The notes beneath the pieces are model-generated. The model had not been told where the DNA came from and searched no databases. It saw nothing but the letters and a program-made list of their open reading frames with translations. A DNA stretch of 54,042 nucleotides from Micromonospora lutea. GTDB lineage: Bacteria > Actinomycetota > Actinomycetes > Mycobacteriales > Micromonosporaceae. Below are positions 31,382 through 39,121 of this stretch, one piece after another. The stretch is from positions 1 to 54,042 of the forward strand of contig NZ_BOPB01000023.1 of assembly GCF_016863535.1 (NCBI RefSeq), written 5' to 3'. How positions within the stretch are numbered: the stretch's first letter is position 1; each line of letters opens with the position of its first letter. A program made the translations under genes and the position numbers.

Positions 31382-33457
31382 TTGAGCGACACCACCGACG
31401 TGACGTCGGATGTTTCCAACGTCGCTGGCGATGCCACCACCGCTGCCCCCGCCCGCCGTCGACGCAGCGGCACGGGTCTGTCGGCGATGCTGCTGCCGGA
31501 GCTGCAGAGCCTGGCCGCGTCGCTCGGCATCTCGGGGACGGCTCGCATGCGGAAAGGCGAGCTGATCAGCGCGATCGCCGAGCGGCAGGGCGGCGCCGCC
31601 GGGACCCCTCGACCACGGGCCGAGGTCGCGGCGGCCGCCGCACCGGTCCGCGAGGAGGTCCACGCGGAGGTACGGGACGCGGGTGAGCGGCCGGAGGCCG
31701 AGCGCCGTGGCACCGAGCAGCCGGCGGCGACCGTCGAGAGCGAGGGCCGTGGCCGCACCCGGCGTAGCCGGACCGCCGTGGCGGAACCGCGTGCCGAGGA
31801 AGTCACCGCCGAGGGCGAGCGGTCCGAGGGCCGGTCCGGCCGTGACCGTGGCACCGAGCGGGCTGAGCGTGCTGACCGGGGCACCGAGCGCGGTGAACGG
31901 GCTGAGCGTGCCGACCGGACCGCCGAACGCGGTGAACGGGCTGAGCGTGCTGAGCGCGGTGAGCGTGGCGCGGAGCGGACCGAGCGCGGTGAGCGTGCCG
32001 CGGAGCGGACCGAGCGCGGTGACCGTGGCGGCGAGCGGACCGAGCGCGGTGACCGTGCCGAGCGCGGGGAGCGTGCCGCGGAGCGGACCGAGCGCGGTGA
32101 GCGTGCCGAGCGCGGTGACCGTGCCGCCGACCGTGGCGAGCGGAGTGACCGGAGCGACCGGGGTGACCGGGGACAGCGTGCCGAGCGGGACAACGACGGT
32201 GACGACGACGGCGACGGCAACGGTCGGCGCAGCCGGCGCAGCCGCTTCCGGGATCGTCGACGGGGCCGCGGTGACCGCAACGAGTCCGGTGGCGACGGCG
32301 GCCGTGAGCCACAGGTCGGCGAGGACGACGTGCTCGTGCCGGTGGCCGGCATCGTGGACGTGCTGGACAATTACGCCTTCGTCCGGACCACCGGCTACCT
32401 GGCCGGCGCCAACGACGTCTACGTGTCGATGTCCCAGATCAAGAAGTACGGACTGCGACGCGGTGACGCGATCACCGGCGCGGTGCGGGCGTCGCGTGAC
32501 GGCGAGCAGCGGCGCGACAAGTACAACCCGCTGGTCCGGCTGGACACCATCAACGGGATGGAGCCGGACGAGGCCAAGCGTCGGCCGGAGTTCTACAAGC
32601 TCACCCCGCTGTACCCGCAGGAGCGGCTGCGGCTGGAGACCGAGCCGCACATCCTCACCACCCGGGTGATCGACCTGGTCATGCCGATCGGCAAGGGGCA
32701 ACGAGCGCTCATCGTCTCGCCGCCGAAGGCCGGTAAGACCATGGTGCTGCAGGCGATCGCGAACGCCATCACGCACAACAACCCGGAGTGCCACCTGATG
32801 GTGGTGCTGGTGGACGAGCGGCCCGAAGAGGTCACCGACATGCAACGGTCGGTCAAGGGCGAGGTCATCGCGGCCACGTTCGACCGCCCGCCGCAGGACC
32901 ACACCACCGTCGCCGAGTTGGCGATCGAGCGGGCCAAGCGCCTGGTCGAACTGGGCCACGACGTGGTCGTACTGCTCGACTCGGTGACCCGGCTCGGTCG
33001 GTCGTACAACCTGGCGGCGCCGGCCAGCGGCCGGATCATGTCGGGCGGTATCGACTCCACCGCGCTGTACCCGCCGAAGCGCTTCCTCGGCGCAGCCCGC
33101 AACATCGAGAACGGCGGCTCGCTGACCATCCTCGCCACCGCGCTGGTGGAGACCGGTTCGATGGCGGACACGGTGATCTTCGAGGAGTTCAAGGGCACCG
33201 GTAACGCGGAGCTGAAGCTGGACCGGAAGATCGCCGACAAGCGGACCTTCCCGGCCGTGGACGTCAGCGCGTCCGGCACCCGCAAGGAGGAGATCCTGCT
33301 CGCGCCGGAGGAGCTGGCCATCGTGCACAAGCTCCGCAAGGTGCTGCACTCGCTGGACTCGCAGGCGTCGCTCGACCTCCTGCTGGACCGGCTGAAGCAG
33401 TCCCGCACCAACATCGAGTTCCTGATGCAGATCGCCAAGTCGACGCCGGGGGAGTGA
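31382..33457 (+). CDS. rho: transcription termination factor Rho, with disordered Arg/Gly-rich insertion
   Basis: 691-residue RNA-dependent ATPase that ends transcription. Domains: Rho_N helix-extended-loop-helix (about 32-70, LPELQSLAASLGISG), an unusual charged insertion (about 95-310) made of repeats such as GERAERADR and AERTERGER, a cold-shock-type RNA-binding domain (VAGIVDVLDNYAFVRTTGYL), and the RecA-like ATPase with P-loop SPPKAGKTM (Lys about 452), Walker B VVVLLDSVTRLGR and the Q/R loops. The start is TTG at 31382 with GGGAAGGA 6-7 bases upstream; the in-frame ATG at 31301 has no ribosome site and adds non-conserved residues. A strong terminator follows. Long disordered insertions are known in actinobacterial Rho. 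Confidence 0.96.
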   Translation: MSDTTDVTSDVSNVAGDATTAAPARRRRSGTGLSAMLLPELQSLAASLGISGTARMRKGELISAIAERQGGAAGTPRPRAEVAAAAAPVREEVHAEVRDAGERPEAERRGTEQPAATVESEGRGRTRRSRTAVAEPRAEEVTAEGERSEGRSGRDRGTERAERADRGTERGERAERADRTAERGERAERAERGERGAERTERGERAAERTERGDRGGERTERGDRAERGERAAERTERGERAERGDRAADRGERSDRSDRGDRGQRAERDNDGDDDGDGNGRRSRRSRFRDRRRGRGDRNESGGDGGREPQVGEDDVLVPVAGIVDVLDNYAFVRTTGYLAGANDVYVSMSQIKKYGLRRGDAITGAVRASRDGEQRRDKYNPLVRLDTINGMEPDEAKRRPEFYKLTPLYPQERLRLETEPHILTTRVIDLVMPIGKGQRALIVSPPKAGKTMVLQAIANAITHNNPECHLMVVLVDERPEEVTDMQRSVKGEVIAATFDRPPQDHTTVAELAIERAKRLVELGHDVVVLLDSVTRLGRSYNLAAPASGRIMSGGIDSTALYPPKRFLGAARNIENGGSLTILATALVETGSMADTVIFEEFKGTGNAELKLDRKIADKRTFPAVDVSASGTRKEEILLAPEELAIVHKLRKVLHSLDSQASLDLLLDRLKQSRTNIEFLMQIAKSTPGE
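31840..32170 (+). repeat. degenerate tandem repeats within rho encoding R/E/G/D-rich disorder
   Basis: Imperfect units built on GAGCGCGGTGAGCGTGCC recur more than ten times in frame, encoding RTERGER, RAERGDR and similar. Repeats are multiples of three bases with no frameshift, so length variation between strains is expected. Confidence 0.8.
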
Positions 33458-33472
33458 AACCCCCGAGCAGCA

Positions 33473-33523
33473 GACGGTGAGGTGAGGGGCGTGGCCGATG
33501 ATCGGCCACGCCCCTCACCGTCA
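33473..33523 (+). terminator. strong hairpin terminator after rho
   Basis: Bases 33481-33499 are the exact reverse complement of 33501-33519 (19 bp), and outer bases GACGGTGA (33473-33480) can alternatively pair with TCACCGTC (33516-33523). The remaining 220 bases to rpmE show no gene. Confidence 0.8.
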
Positions 33524-33743
33524 CCCGGCTCGGGCGGGCAGGAATGCTCGCGGGTGTGGCGGGAATGCGGTCGAACGGCGCGGTGTTGACCTGCTCGACC
33601 GGTGCCGCCGCGAGGCGCGGCCCGCCTCCAGGGGCGGCCGGTGCCCATGGCAGACTGGTCAATCGGCCACTGGTTCCGGTTCACGCCCACAGCAGCAGGC
33701 ACAGGGGCGACCCGGCGACCACAGACGAGAGGACCGAGGCGAC

Positions 33744-33968
33744 ATGAAGCCCAACATCCACCCGGAGTACGTGACCACCGAGGTCACCTGCTCCTGCGGT
33801 AACACCTTCACCACCCGCAGCACCGCCAAGGGCGGCTCGATCCACGTCGAGACGTGCAGCGCCTGCCACCCGTTCTACACGGGCAAGCAGCGCGTGCTGG
33901 ACACCGCCGGCCGGGTCGCGAAGTTCCAGCAGAAGTACGCCAAGGCCCAGGGCAAGAAGGCCAAGTAG
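33744..33968 (+). CDS. rpmE: 50S ribosomal protein L31, zinc-binding form
   Basis: 74 residues beginning MKPNIHPEY, the conserved L31 start. The zinc site of the C+ form is intact: CSCG near 16-19 and CSAC near 37-40, followed by HPFYTGKQR and a lysine-rich tail. L31 sits at the central protuberance and bridges the subunits. The ATG follows GAGG by 4-5 bases. The gene order rho-rpmE-prfA is that expected in bacteria. Confidence 0.97.
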   Translation: MKPNIHPEYVTTEVTCSCGNTFTTRSTAKGGSIHVETCSACHPFYTGKQRVLDTAGRVAKFQQKYAKAQGKKAK

Positions 33969-34064
33969 CTTCTCGTCTGACGCCCGCGTCCGGTTTTCCG
34001 CCGGGCGCGGGCGTCGTCCGTCTGGGTCCCGGTTTCCCCCGCCGTCCAAGGAGCGATTCCGAGC

Positions 34065-35153
34065 ATGAGCAGCGAGCGCCTGGCCGCCCTCCTCGACGAG
34101 TACGCCGAGTTGGAGAAGCGGCTGGCCGACCCCGCGATCCACGCCGACCAGGGCACCGCCCGACGGGTCGGCCGGCGCTACGCCGAACTGGTGCCGCTGC
34201 ACAAGGCCGCCGGGGAACTGGAACAGGCGCGGGCCGATCTCGCTGCCGCGCGGGAGCTGGCCGACGAGGACGCCTCCTTCGCCGTCGAGGCCGAGACGAT
34301 CGCGGCGACGCTCCCGGCGCTGGAGGAACGTCTCGCCGAGCTGCTCATCCCGCGTGACCCGCACGACGCCAAGGACGTCATCGTCGAGATCAAGGCGGGC
34401 GAGGGGGGTGAGGAGTCCGCGCTGTTCGCCGGTGACCTGCTGCGCATGTACACCCGGTACGCGGAGCGGCGCGGCTGGCTCACCGAGGTGATCGACGCTC
34501 AGGACTCCGACCTCGGCGGGGTCAAGGACGCCTCGCTGGCGATCAAGACCAAGGGCGTGCCCGAGGGCGGCAACGGCGTCTGGTCCCGGTTGAAGTGGGA
34601 GGGCGGCGTGCACCGGGTGCAGCGGGTCCCGGTCACCGAGTCGCAGGGACGCATCCACACCAGCGCGGCCGGGGTCCTGGTGCTGCCGGAGGCCGAGGAG
34701 GTCGACGTCACCATCGACCCGAACGAGCTGCGCGTCGACGTTTTCCGCTCGTCCGGTCCGGGCGGCCAGTCGGTGAACACCACGGACTCGGCGGTGCGGA
34801 TCACCCACCTGCCCACCGGCATCGTGGTCTCCTGTCAGAACGAGAAGTCCCAGCTGCAGAACCGTGAGCAGGCCCTGCGGATCCTGCGCGCCCGACTGCT
34901 CGCCGCCGCGCAGGAACAGGCCGACGCCGCCGCGTCGGACGCCCGCAAGGCCCAGGTGCGTACGGTGGACCGCTCGGAGCGGATCCGCACGTACAACTTC
35001 CCGCAGAACCGGATCACCGACCACCGGATCGGCTTCACCGCGTACAACCTCGATCTGGTGCTCGCCGGGGAGTTGGACGGCGTGCTCGACGCGCTCACCG
35101 AGGCGGACCGGGCCGCGCGCCTGGCGGGGGACGTGGAGCTGACCCGCCGCTGA
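34065..35153 (+). CDS. prfA: peptide chain release factor 1
   Basis: 362-residue class I release factor for UAG and UAA codons. Seen: the codon-recognition tripeptide in the PxT position as VPVTESQGRIHTS (PVT instead of PAT), and the catalytic GGQ in SSGPGGQSVNTTDSAVRITHLP (about 238-240), which is methylated at Gln by PrmC, encoded 1.7 kb downstream. AAGGAG lies 10 bases before the ATG. The N-terminal coiled part and C-terminal RTVDRSERIRTYNFPQNR are normal. The usual prfA-prmC adjacency is interrupted by a minus-strand GGDEF gene. Confidence 0.97.
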   Translation: MSSERLAALLDEYAELEKRLADPAIHADQGTARRVGRRYAELVPLHKAAGELEQARADLAAARELADEDASFAVEAETIAATLPALEERLAELLIPRDPHDAKDVIVEIKAGEGGEESALFAGDLLRMYTRYAERRGWLTEVIDAQDSDLGGVKDASLAIKTKGVPEGGNGVWSRLKWEGGVHRVQRVPVTESQGRIHTSAAGVLVLPEAEEVDVTIDPNELRVDVFRSSGPGGQSVNTTDSAVRITHLPTGIVVSCQNEKSQLQNREQALRILRARLLAAAQEQADAAASDARKAQVRTVDRSERIRTYNFPQNRITDHRIGFTAYNLDLVLAGELDGVLDALTEADRAARLAGDVELTRR

Positions 35154-35168
35154 GACAGCCCTCGTCGG

Positions 35169-36719
35169 TCAGGCGATACGTGGTCGCGCCTTGGCCCGCA
35201 GCATCTCGCGGTCAGCGGTCTCGAAAGCGGCGCTGAGCGCGTCCCGCTTGCCGGGGTTGCCGATACCCACCTCGGCGAAGCCGATGCTGACGCCGACCGG
35301 GGTGCCGGGTACCAGCGACTCCCAGTCCTCGGTGCGCACGGCGGCGTCGATGCGCCGAGCCACCTCGGCCGCTTCGGACATGCCGGCTGCCGGCAGCACC
35401 ACCACGAACTCGTCGCCGCCGTAGCGGGCGACGAAGTCGCCCCGACGCATCACCCTGTTGATCACTCCGGCGACGCGTTGCAGGACCAGATCCCCCGAGT
35501 GGTGCCCGTGCCGCGTGTTGACCGCCTTGAACCCGTCCAGGTCGCAGACGCCGATCACCACCCGTTCGCCCCGCGCGACAACGGCCGCGATGTAGCGCTC
35601 CAGCCGGCGTCGGTTGGGCAGCCCGGTCAGCGGGTCGGTCAGCGCCTCACCCTCGAACCGCGCCGCCTCACGGCGCATCTCCTCATGGTCGATCCGCGCG
35701 GCGATGCCGTCGATGTAGACGTCGCGGAGCCGGTCGTGGCGCTGCGCGGCGAGCCGGAAGGCCAGCCGATCGGCCCGGTGCGCGGCGGCGTGGTCACCGG
35801 CGCATCCCAGCGCCATGCTGCGTAGCCGAGCCGATTCGGCCGCACCGAGCGTCTCGGCGGACACCTGGACACTGTCCAGCCGGGTGACCGCCTCGATCGG
35901 CCGCCCGCTGGCGATGGCGAGGCACACCTGGCCGAGCTGGCGCATGTCGCGGGCGCGGGCGCTGTCCGCGCCGTAGCCGAGCAGCCGGGCGGGATCCTGA
36001 CCCGGAGCAGGGGTGACGTCGTCGCCGAGCGCACACCGGCGGGCGGCGGCGTAACCGTAGGCGGCCAGGCTGCTGGGGCGCAGCCGGTCCGCCCGCCCGG
36101 CGGTGACGAACCGGTCGAGGTCGCCGCCGACATCCCGCAGTACGCGCAGACAGCCGTCGCTGTCACCGGTGTGGTCCAGGGCGACCGCGTTGCGCAGCCG
36201 GATGCCCGGCGCGGCGAAGGTCTCCTCCGGTATGCCGGCGGCGTTGCCGAGTTGTCGGGCGCGTTCGATCGCGCCCAACGCGTACCCGTGGAAGCTGAGG
36301 TACGAGTAGGCCATCGCCAGGTCGTGCCAGCCCCAGGCGGTGTCCCGGTCCGGGTCCTCCACCGCGCCGAGCGCTCGCGCGGCCTTGACCAGGTGCGTCA
36401 CACAGCGGTCCAATGCGCCCTGATGATGGGCGGCCAGCGCGGCCAGCGCGTTGAGGTGCCCGTGCAGGTAGGGCTCGGCAAGGTCGCGTACCGCCGCGGA
36501 GGCCTCCTCGATGGCGCGGGTGTACTCGGCGGTGCGCCCGAGATTGATCAGGGCTGAGAGCCGCTGCACGAGTGCGTCGGCGCGGGCGTTCGGATCACGG
36601 GTGGCACACAGCACCCGGTCCAGGAGCCCGTACGCCTCGGTGGAACGGCTCACCTCCTGCAACGCCCGCGCTTTCGTCAGGGCGTCAACCTGGTCCTCGA
36701 CCCGGTCGAGCCAGCCCAC
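35169..36719 (-). CDS. GGDEF diguanylate cyclase with N-terminal helical (TPR-like) region
   Basis: 516 residues. The first about 340 form alanine-rich helical repeats resembling TPRs, without membrane segments, so the protein is cytosolic. The C-terminal GGDEF domain starts LTDPLTGLPNRRRLERY (about 355) and has the active site YGGDEF (about 433-438) intact, so it should make cyclic di-GMP. A RxxD inhibitory site is not obvious before it. GTG at 36719 has an excellent AGGAGG 7 bases upstream; the longer frame from 36767 has none. Divergent from prmC; its end is 15 bases from the prfA stop. TPR-GGDEF proteins in actinomycetes influence development, but the input signal here is unknown. Confidence 0.88.
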   Translation of the reverse strand: MGWLDRVEDQVDALTKARALQEVSRSTEAYGLLDRVLCATRDPNARADALVQRLSALINLGRTAEYTRAIEEASAAVRDLAEPYLHGHLNALAALAAHHQGALDRCVTHLVKAARALGAVEDPDRDTAWGWHDLAMAYSYLSFHGYALGAIERARQLGNAAGIPEETFAAPGIRLRNAVALDHTGDSDGCLRVLRDVGGDLDRFVTAGRADRLRPSSLAAYGYAAARRCALGDDVTPAPGQDPARLLGYGADSARARDMRQLGQVCLAIASGRPIEAVTRLDSVQVSAETLGAAESARLRSMALGCAGDHAAAHRADRLAFRLAAQRHDRLRDVYIDGIAARIDHEEMRREAARFEGEALTDPLTGLPNRRRLERYIAAVVARGERVVIGVCDLDGFKAVNTRHGHHSGDLVLQRVAGVINRVMRRGDFVARYGGDEFVVVLPAAGMSEAAEVARRIDAAVRTEDWESLVPGTPVGVSIGFAEVGIGNPGKRDALSAAFETADREMLRAKARPRIA

Positions 36720-36846
36720 CCGCGACCTCCTGTCGGTGTGCCGCTGCACCCGCTTTTGCACGTGCACGGCGACGCCTCATGATTATTGCGTGGCCACCGC
36801 ACCGCAACACCCGTCCGAAGGGACGAGACGTCACCGTCCGGGTCCC

Positions 36847-37770
36847 GTGATCGCCGAGGCGGCTCGTACGCTTGCCGCAGTCGGCGTGACCTCGGCCCGT
36901 GCGGAGGCTGAGCTGCTGGCCGCGTACGTGCTCCAGGTCCCCCGGGGGCGGTTGGCGCTGGCGGACGGGTTCACCGACGGGCAACGAGACAGTTACCGCG
37001 CACTCGTGGCCCGCCGGTCGCGGCGGGAACCGTTGCAGCATCTCACCGGCACGGCCGGCTTTCGGCACCTGGAGTTGGCCGTCGGGCCCGGCGTCTTCGT
37101 GCCGCGCCCGGAAACCGAACTCCTCGCCGGCTGGGGCGTCGACCAGGCTCGACAGGTCGTACGAGCCGGCGCCGGGCGGGCTGGAGGGCGACCGGAGCCG
37201 CTGGTGGTGGACCTGTGCAGTGGGTCCGGAGCGATCGCCCTGTCGGTGGCGTACGAGGTGCCGGACGCCCGGGTGGTGGCGGTGGAACGCTCACCCGAAG
37301 CCCTGGCCTGGCTGCGGCGCAACGCGGCGGCCAGGGTTGCCGCCGGTGACCGGCCGGTCGAGGTGGTGGCGGCGGATGTCACCGATCCGGCCCTGCTGGA
37401 CGAACTGGTCGGCCAGGTGGACGTGCTGCTGTGCAACCCGCCGTACGTCCCGCTCGCGGTGGCCGTGCCACCGGAGGTGGCCGACCACGACCCGGCGGAG
37501 GCCGTGTTCGGTGGGGCCGACGGGCTGGACGTCATCCGTCGGGTGATCGACCGTGCGGGGTTCCTGCTGCGTCCCGGCGGTGCCCTCGGCATCGAGCACG
37601 ACGACAGCCACGGCACGGTGCTGCCTGATCTGCTCGCCGCCGACGGTCGGTACGCCGCGATCGTCGACCATCGTGACCTTGCCGAGCGGCCCCGCTTCGT
37701 CACGGCGTCCCGCCTCGCGGACCGCCCGCCACCCGATCCGCCGGTGACGTGGCAGACTGGCTCCTCGTGA
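36847..37770 (+). CDS. prmC: release factor glutamine methyltransferase
   Basis: 307 residues. Methylates the Gln of the GGQ motif of release factors with SAM. N-terminal helical domain (EAARTLAAVGVTSARAEAELL), then LTGTAGFRHLELAVGPGVFVPRPETELL, SAM-binding VVDLCSGSGAIALSVA, and the substrate-binding NPPYVP, all diagnostic. GTG at 36847 gives the usual N-terminus but has no clear ribosome site; an in-frame GTG at 36790 just after an A/T-rich GATTAT would give a leaderless mRNA with 19 more residues, so the start is uncertain. Its stop overlaps the next ATG by one base. Confidence 0.93.
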   Translation: MIAEAARTLAAVGVTSARAEAELLAAYVLQVPRGRLALADGFTDGQRDSYRALVARRSRREPLQHLTGTAGFRHLELAVGPGVFVPRPETELLAGWGVDQARQVVRAGAGRAGGRPEPLVVDLCSGSGAIALSVAYEVPDARVVAVERSPEALAWLRRNAAARVAAGDRPVEVVAADVTDPALLDELVGQVDVLLCNPPYVPLAVAVPPEVADHDPAEAVFGGADGLDVIRRVIDRAGFLLRPGGALGIEHDDSHGTVLPDLLAADGRYAAIVDHRDLAERPRFVTASRLADRPPPDPPVTWQTGSS

Positions 37771-38414
37771 TGCTCTACGACTGCCGATCGCTCGCCGACC
37801 GGGACCGCGGCATCGCTGCGGCCATCGAGGCGGTCCGCAACGGCGAGCTGGTCGTCCTGCCGACCGACACGGTCTACGGGATAGGTGCCGACGCGTTTAC
37901 CCCGTACGCGGTCAAGGCGTTGCTGGACGCCAAGGGTGTCCCGCACTCGCCGCCGCCGGTGCTGATCGGTTCCCGGCACACCCTCGACGGCCTGGCCTAC
38001 ACGCTGCCGGCTGCGGCGCGGGACTTGGTGGAGGCTTTCTGGCCGGGTGCGCTGACCATCCTGGTGCGGCACTCGGCGAGCCTGCGGTGGGATCTCGGCG
38101 ACGACAGCGGCACGGTGGCGGTGCGGATGCCGCTGCACCCGGTGGCGCTGGAGGTGCTGCGCGAGACCGGGCCGATGGCGGTGGCTTCGGCCAACAGGAT
38201 CGGTCAACCGGCCGCGCTCACCGCCGACCAGGCGCGCGATCAGCTGGCCTACTCGGTGCGGGCCTACCTGGAGGCGGGACCGGCGGTGGATCCGGTGCCG
38301 AGCACGATCGTGGACCTCACCGGTGACGAGCCGCTGCTCGTCCGGGAGGGCGCGATCGACCTGGCCCGGCTCCGCGACGTGGTGCCGGAACTGCGTGAGA
38401 GCCAGGTGGTGTAG
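37770..38414 (+). CDS. L-threonylcarbamoyladenylate synthase (Sua5/YrdC family)
   Basis: 214-residue YrdC-domain protein that makes threonylcarbamoyl-AMP for the t6A37 tRNA modification. Seen: LPTDTVYGIGADA (about 31-43), LVEAFWPGALTILV, TVAVRMPLHPVA and the MAVASANRIGQPA Ser-Asn pair. The segment usually reading K.R (for example AKGRG) is AKGVPHSPPP, so one conserved basic residue seems absent. The C-terminal Sua5 domain is absent, as in TsaC-type proteins. It begins within the prmC stop codon (TGATG), and the next gene starts on the base after its stop, so prmC, this gene and the phosphatase form one unit. Confidence 0.9.
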   Translation: MLYDCRSLADRDRGIAAAIEAVRNGELVVLPTDTVYGIGADAFTPYAVKALLDAKGVPHSPPPVLIGSRHTLDGLAYTLPAAARDLVEAFWPGALTILVRHSASLRWDLGDDSGTVAVRMPLHPVALEVLRETGPMAVASANRIGQPAALTADQARDQLAYSVRAYLEAGPAVDPVPSTIVDLTGDEPLLVREGAIDLARLRDVVPELRESQVV

Positions 38415-39026
38415 GTGCCTCCCTTCACCGTCCTGCACGTCTGCATGGGAAACATCTGCCGCTCGCCGATGGCCGAGCGGCTGCTCACCCTCGCCGTGGC
38501 CGATCGGCTGGCCCGGCGCGAGGTCGACCCGGCCCGGGTCGACGAACTGCTGCACAGCCACAGCGCCGGCACCGGTGGTTGGCACGCCGGTGAGGAGATG
38601 AACCCGCCGGCCGCCCGTCAGATCACCAGTCGGGGTGGCAACGTCGCCGGGTTCGCCGCGCGCAAGTTGCGCTCCGACCACATCGACGGCGCTGATCTGG
38701 TGCTGACCGCCACCGCGGACCAGCAGGAGTACGTGACCGCGTTGCGGCCCGACGCCACTGCCCGCACCTTCGTACTCGGCGAGTTCGGTCGGCTGCTGGC
38801 GGCTCTCGATCCGGCGGTGCTGCCGACGCCCGAGGCCACCGCCGACGCGCTCCACGCTCGTGGCGTGGCGCTGGTGGAGGCGGCGCACGACGCCCGCCAG
38901 GGTGCCGCCGCGCTGTCCACCGACGACCTGGACGACCCGTGGGGGCGCGGCGACCAGTGCTTCAGCCGGGTGGCCGACGAGATCGAGGAGACGGTGCAGC
39001 CGCTTGCCGCGCTGCTGCTCCCCTGA
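38415..39026 (+). CDS. low-molecular-weight protein-tyrosine phosphatase family protein
   Basis: 203 residues. The catalytic loop is VCMGNICRS with Cys10, Arg16 and Ser17; the general acid lies in DDLDDPWGRG (about 173-182). The family hydrolyses phosphotyrosine or, in bacteria, regulates polysaccharide export kinases. At 203 residues it is longer than the usual 150-165 because of an insertion around residues 115-165. GTG start at the base after the preceding stop codon, so translation is probably coupled. Followed by the penicillin-binding protein gene, which suggests a link with envelope functions, though the same gene order is common near prmC in actinobacteria. Confidence 0.9.
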   Translation: MPPFTVLHVCMGNICRSPMAERLLTLAVADRLARREVDPARVDELLHSHSAGTGGWHAGEEMNPPAARQITSRGGNVAGFAARKLRSDHIDGADLVLTATADQQEYVTALRPDATARTFVLGEFGRLLAALDPAVLPTPEATADALHARGVALVEAAHDARQGAAALSTDDLDDPWGRGDQCFSRVADEIEETVQPLAALLLP

Positions 39027-39121
39027 TCGGCGAATTTCATCCGGGTTTCATGAAAGGCGCGGCAGAAGGGGTGATTAGCGCCATTCTGGGGGAGTCCTGA
39101 CGGCTCCTGCGGGGAGAGCTG

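Noticed and set aside
31840..32170. Repeated units resembling a CRISPR array
   Set aside because: The repeats are contiguous, imperfect, in frame, and encode the disordered part of Rho; there are no unique spacers and no cas genes.
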